A stretch of 14,790 nt of DNA from JALHOQ01 sp038144835 (lineage in GTDB: Bacteria; Bdellovibrionota; Bdellovibrionia; Bdellovibrionales; UBA1609): positions 1 through 14,790 of the forward strand of contig JAYQON010000075.1 of assembly GCA_038144835.1 (NCBI GenBank). Direction: 5' to 3'. Below are positions 13,286-14,790 of the stretch, piece after piece. Made by a program: the position numbers and the translations under genes. The notes beneath the pieces are model-generated. The model searched no databases, was not told the origin of the DNA, and saw nothing but the letters and a program-made list of their open reading frames with translations. Numbering within the stretch: position 1 is the stretch's first letter; each line of letters opens with the position of its first letter.

Positions 13286-13711
13286 ATGTTTATTTTGAAT
13301 TTGGTGACGCCGGAAAAAAAATTAGTGACTGATGTTGAAATAGAGGAAGTCATTGTTCCGGCATACCGCGGGCAGCTTGATATCCTGCCTGGTCATGCGC
13401 CTTTGATGACAACCTTGTCGACAGGTTTGCTTAAATATAAAACCAAGGGCTCTGAAAAGTACGATTCAGTTGTCGTGAGTTGGGGCTACTGTGAGGTGCA
13501 CCCTGACGGCGTGATTGTTCTGGCCGAGACTGCTGAGTCACTTGAAGAAATCGACCAGGCAAGAGCTGAGCAGGCTTTGCGTAAGGCACAAGAAGCTCTT
13601 GTGGATCCTTTACTTGAGTCCGATCAAATTGAAATGTTTCAACGTAAGCTGGCTCGAGCACAGGCCCGACTTGACGCTCTTGCTGAGAAAACGGGAGGTC
13701 ATGCTCATTAG
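13286..13711 (+). CDS. atpC: ATP synthase F1 subunit epsilon
   Basis: Epsilon sits at the foot of gamma, couples it to the c-ring, and its C-terminal helices can inhibit ATP hydrolysis. The 141-residue protein is standard length (139 in E. coli). The N-terminal beta-sandwich is recognisable: LNLVTPEKKLVTDVEIEEVIVPAYRGQLDILPGHAPLMTTLSTGLLKYK, then VVSWGYCEVHPDGVIVLAETAE. Two C-terminal helices follow (EEIDQARAEQALRKAQEAL and EMFQRKLARAQARLDALAEK), so the inhibitory hairpin is present. The tail ends GGHAH. GAGG five bases before ATG 13286 is the ribosome site. Its stop overlaps the stop of the convergent recQ-like gene, so no terminator fits between them. Confidence 0.95.
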   Translation: MFILNLVTPEKKLVTDVEIEEVIVPAYRGQLDILPGHAPLMTTLSTGLLKYKTKGSEKYDSVVVSWGYCEVHPDGVIVLAETAESLEEIDQARAEQALRKAQEALVDPLLESDQIEMFQRKLARAQARLDALAEKTGGHAH

Positions 13712-14742
13712 GCGTGACCGAGTTCCTCTAACACGAAAAAGCCAAACATCTCAATTTTTGCAGGCCCCATCCCATAAACGCTCTTGAGATCTTCAAGTGA
13801 GGATGGGTTTTTATTGGCCATATCACGCAATGTGCGGTCACTGAAAATCATAAAGGCGGGAAGATCTTTTTCGCGGGCGAATCGACGCCTCCAATCGCGC
13901 AATATTAAGGCACGGCTTTCGGCGTCCGAGTCTTTAAGCTCAAAAGAGTTTTCTTCAGAAGATTTGGATAGCTTAGACTGTTTAGGTTGCTTGCGAGTAA
14001 TTGGTTCAGGAGGTCGCACCATCCATTCAGATTTTGGTGCACAGACGTCACAATGGCCGCACTCCTGAATACGGTTAGAGTCACGAAAATAGGTTAGAAT
14101 TCCACCATGGCGACATTCATTGCTCTCAATAAATTCCGTGATCGCGTTAAGCCCCTGCCAGCGTTGTTGAATGACTCTAGATTCTGCTGTCGATTGATTG
14201 ATAAAAAAGGCATGCAGCCCCCGATCTCGCTTGGAATACAATACAAGACAACGTGCCATTTTCTGATCACGCCCAGCCCTTCCCATTTCTTGGTAGAGTG
14301 ATTCAACATTCGCAGGCATTTGCAAGTGCACTACCAGTCGAACATCAGGATAGTCGACCCCCATACCGAAGGCATTGGTTGCTACTAAAATCCTAAGCTC
14401 TCTTTTATCCATTTGCTCTTGAATTTCACGACGTTGCTCGGTCGTCATGCCAGCGTGATAAAACCCGACGTCTCTATAGGTACGTCTGAGTTCCTGGGCG
14501 ACATCTTCGCATCTTTGGCGGGTACCTGCATAAACTAAGATTCTGCCCTCTGGAGTACTTGCCAGCGAAGAAAGCAGCATATCCCAGCGTTGGGCTTCGT
14601 CTTGACAGATTTCAACTTGGTAAAAAAGATTTGGCCTGTAAAACCCATGCACATGCCGATCGGGAGCTCTAAGTCGCAATTGTCGGGAGATATCCGAAAG
14701 CACGGTTGGAGTGGCGGTCGATGTTTTTGGTAGATTTGGCAA
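13708..14742 (-). CDS. recQ: RecQ-family ATP-dependent DNA helicase, C-terminal portion
   Basis: The 344 residues visible from TTG 14742 cover the second RecA-like domain onward. TATPTVLSDI near the start corresponds to the region just after helicase motif III, and YRPNLFYQV follows. Motifs IV-VI are intact: ILVYAGTRQRCE, YHAGMTTEQRR, ATNAFGMGVDYPDVRLVVHLQMP (121-143) and QEMGRAGRDQ (151-160). A four-Cys zinc site follows (C210, C228, C231, C234). About 40 Lys/Ser/Pro/Glu-rich residues then lead to an HRDC domain (about 274-342). There is no room for the usual RQC winged helix. Walker A and B would lie beyond the right edge, but an in-frame TAG at 14761-14763 closes the frame first. The gene is therefore interrupted, starts unusually late, or carries a sequence error. 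3'-5' unwinding in repair is expected only for an intact protein. Confidence 0.75.
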   Translation of the reverse strand: MPNLPKTSTATPTVLSDISRQLRLRAPDRHVHGFYRPNLFYQVEICQDEAQRWDMLLSSLASTPEGRILVYAGTRQRCEDVAQELRRTYRDVGFYHAGMTTEQRREIQEQMDKRELRILVATNAFGMGVDYPDVRLVVHLQMPANVESLYQEMGRAGRDQKMARCLVLYSKRDRGLHAFFINQSTAESRVIQQRWQGLNAITEFIESNECRHGGILTYFRDSNRIQECGHCDVCAPKSEWMVRPPEPITRKQPKQSKLSKSSEENSFELKDSDAESRALILRDWRRRFAREKDLPAFMIFSDRTLRDMANKNPSSLEDLKSVYGMGPAKIEMFGFFVLEELGHA

Positions 14743-14790
14743 TTGAGTTCTTATCTCTCTCTATCGGGTTAGTCGATTGTTGTCTTGTCT

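Noticed and set aside
14101..14309. Short open frames on both strands within the recQ-like gene
   Set aside because: They overlap the zinc and motif VI region of RecQ and carry no independent signature.

Overview
The window looks like an origin-proximal chromosome segment from a Gram-negative bacterium of the former 'delta-proteobacterial' assemblage, most likely a Bdellovibrionota relative. The lineage call is an inference from gene order and protein flavour: yidC-jag-mnmE-mnmG-rsmG, then parA-parB-bactofilin, then an ATP synthase operon that starts with two b-type subunits and lacks a and c. No search could be run. Base composition looks close to balanced, and coding density is very high, with many 4-13 bp overlaps. 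No tRNA, rRNA, CRISPR array, insertion sequence or prophage gene is visible.

Region 1 (2-4843, + strand) is a membrane-insertion and RNA-modification block. It holds the 3' end of yidC, the KH/R3H RNA-binding protein Jag (KhpB), the tRNA wobble-uridine modification pair MnmE and MnmG, and the 16S rRNA methyltransferase RsmG. In many bacteria this cluster follows dnaA/rpmH/rnpA, so oriC probably lies to the left.

Region 2 (4844-7758) is the chromosome segregation module. A small lipoprotein gene of unknown function sits on the minus strand. It is bracketed by two parS-like 16-mers, one between it and rsmG and one between it and parA. Next come parA and parB (8 bp overlap) and a bactofilin gene (13 bp overlap with parB). 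ParA, ParB and parS would position the origin; the bactofilin is a plausible polar or cytoskeletal partner.

Region 3 (7759-13711) is the F-type ATP synthase operon atpF'-atpF-atpH-atpA-atpG-atpD-atpC. It is preceded by a plausible promoter whose -10 box sits inside an inverted repeat. A hairpin separates atpD from atpC. Together these genes encode the stator (b', b, delta) and the whole F1 head (alpha, gamma, beta, epsilon). The a and c subunits must be encoded elsewhere.

Region 4 (13708 to the right end, minus strand) is the C-terminal part of a RecQ-family helicase that converges on atpC with overlapping stop codons. It keeps the second RecA-like domain, the zinc site and an HRDC domain but has no room for the usual winged helix. 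The frame is closed by a TAG 18 bases before the first available start, although the residues around that TAG still resemble RecQ.

Most of the window is conserved housekeeping DNA. The points most worth a second look are the parS-flanked lipoprotein, the parAB-bactofilin coupling, the atp control elements and the irregular RecQ.
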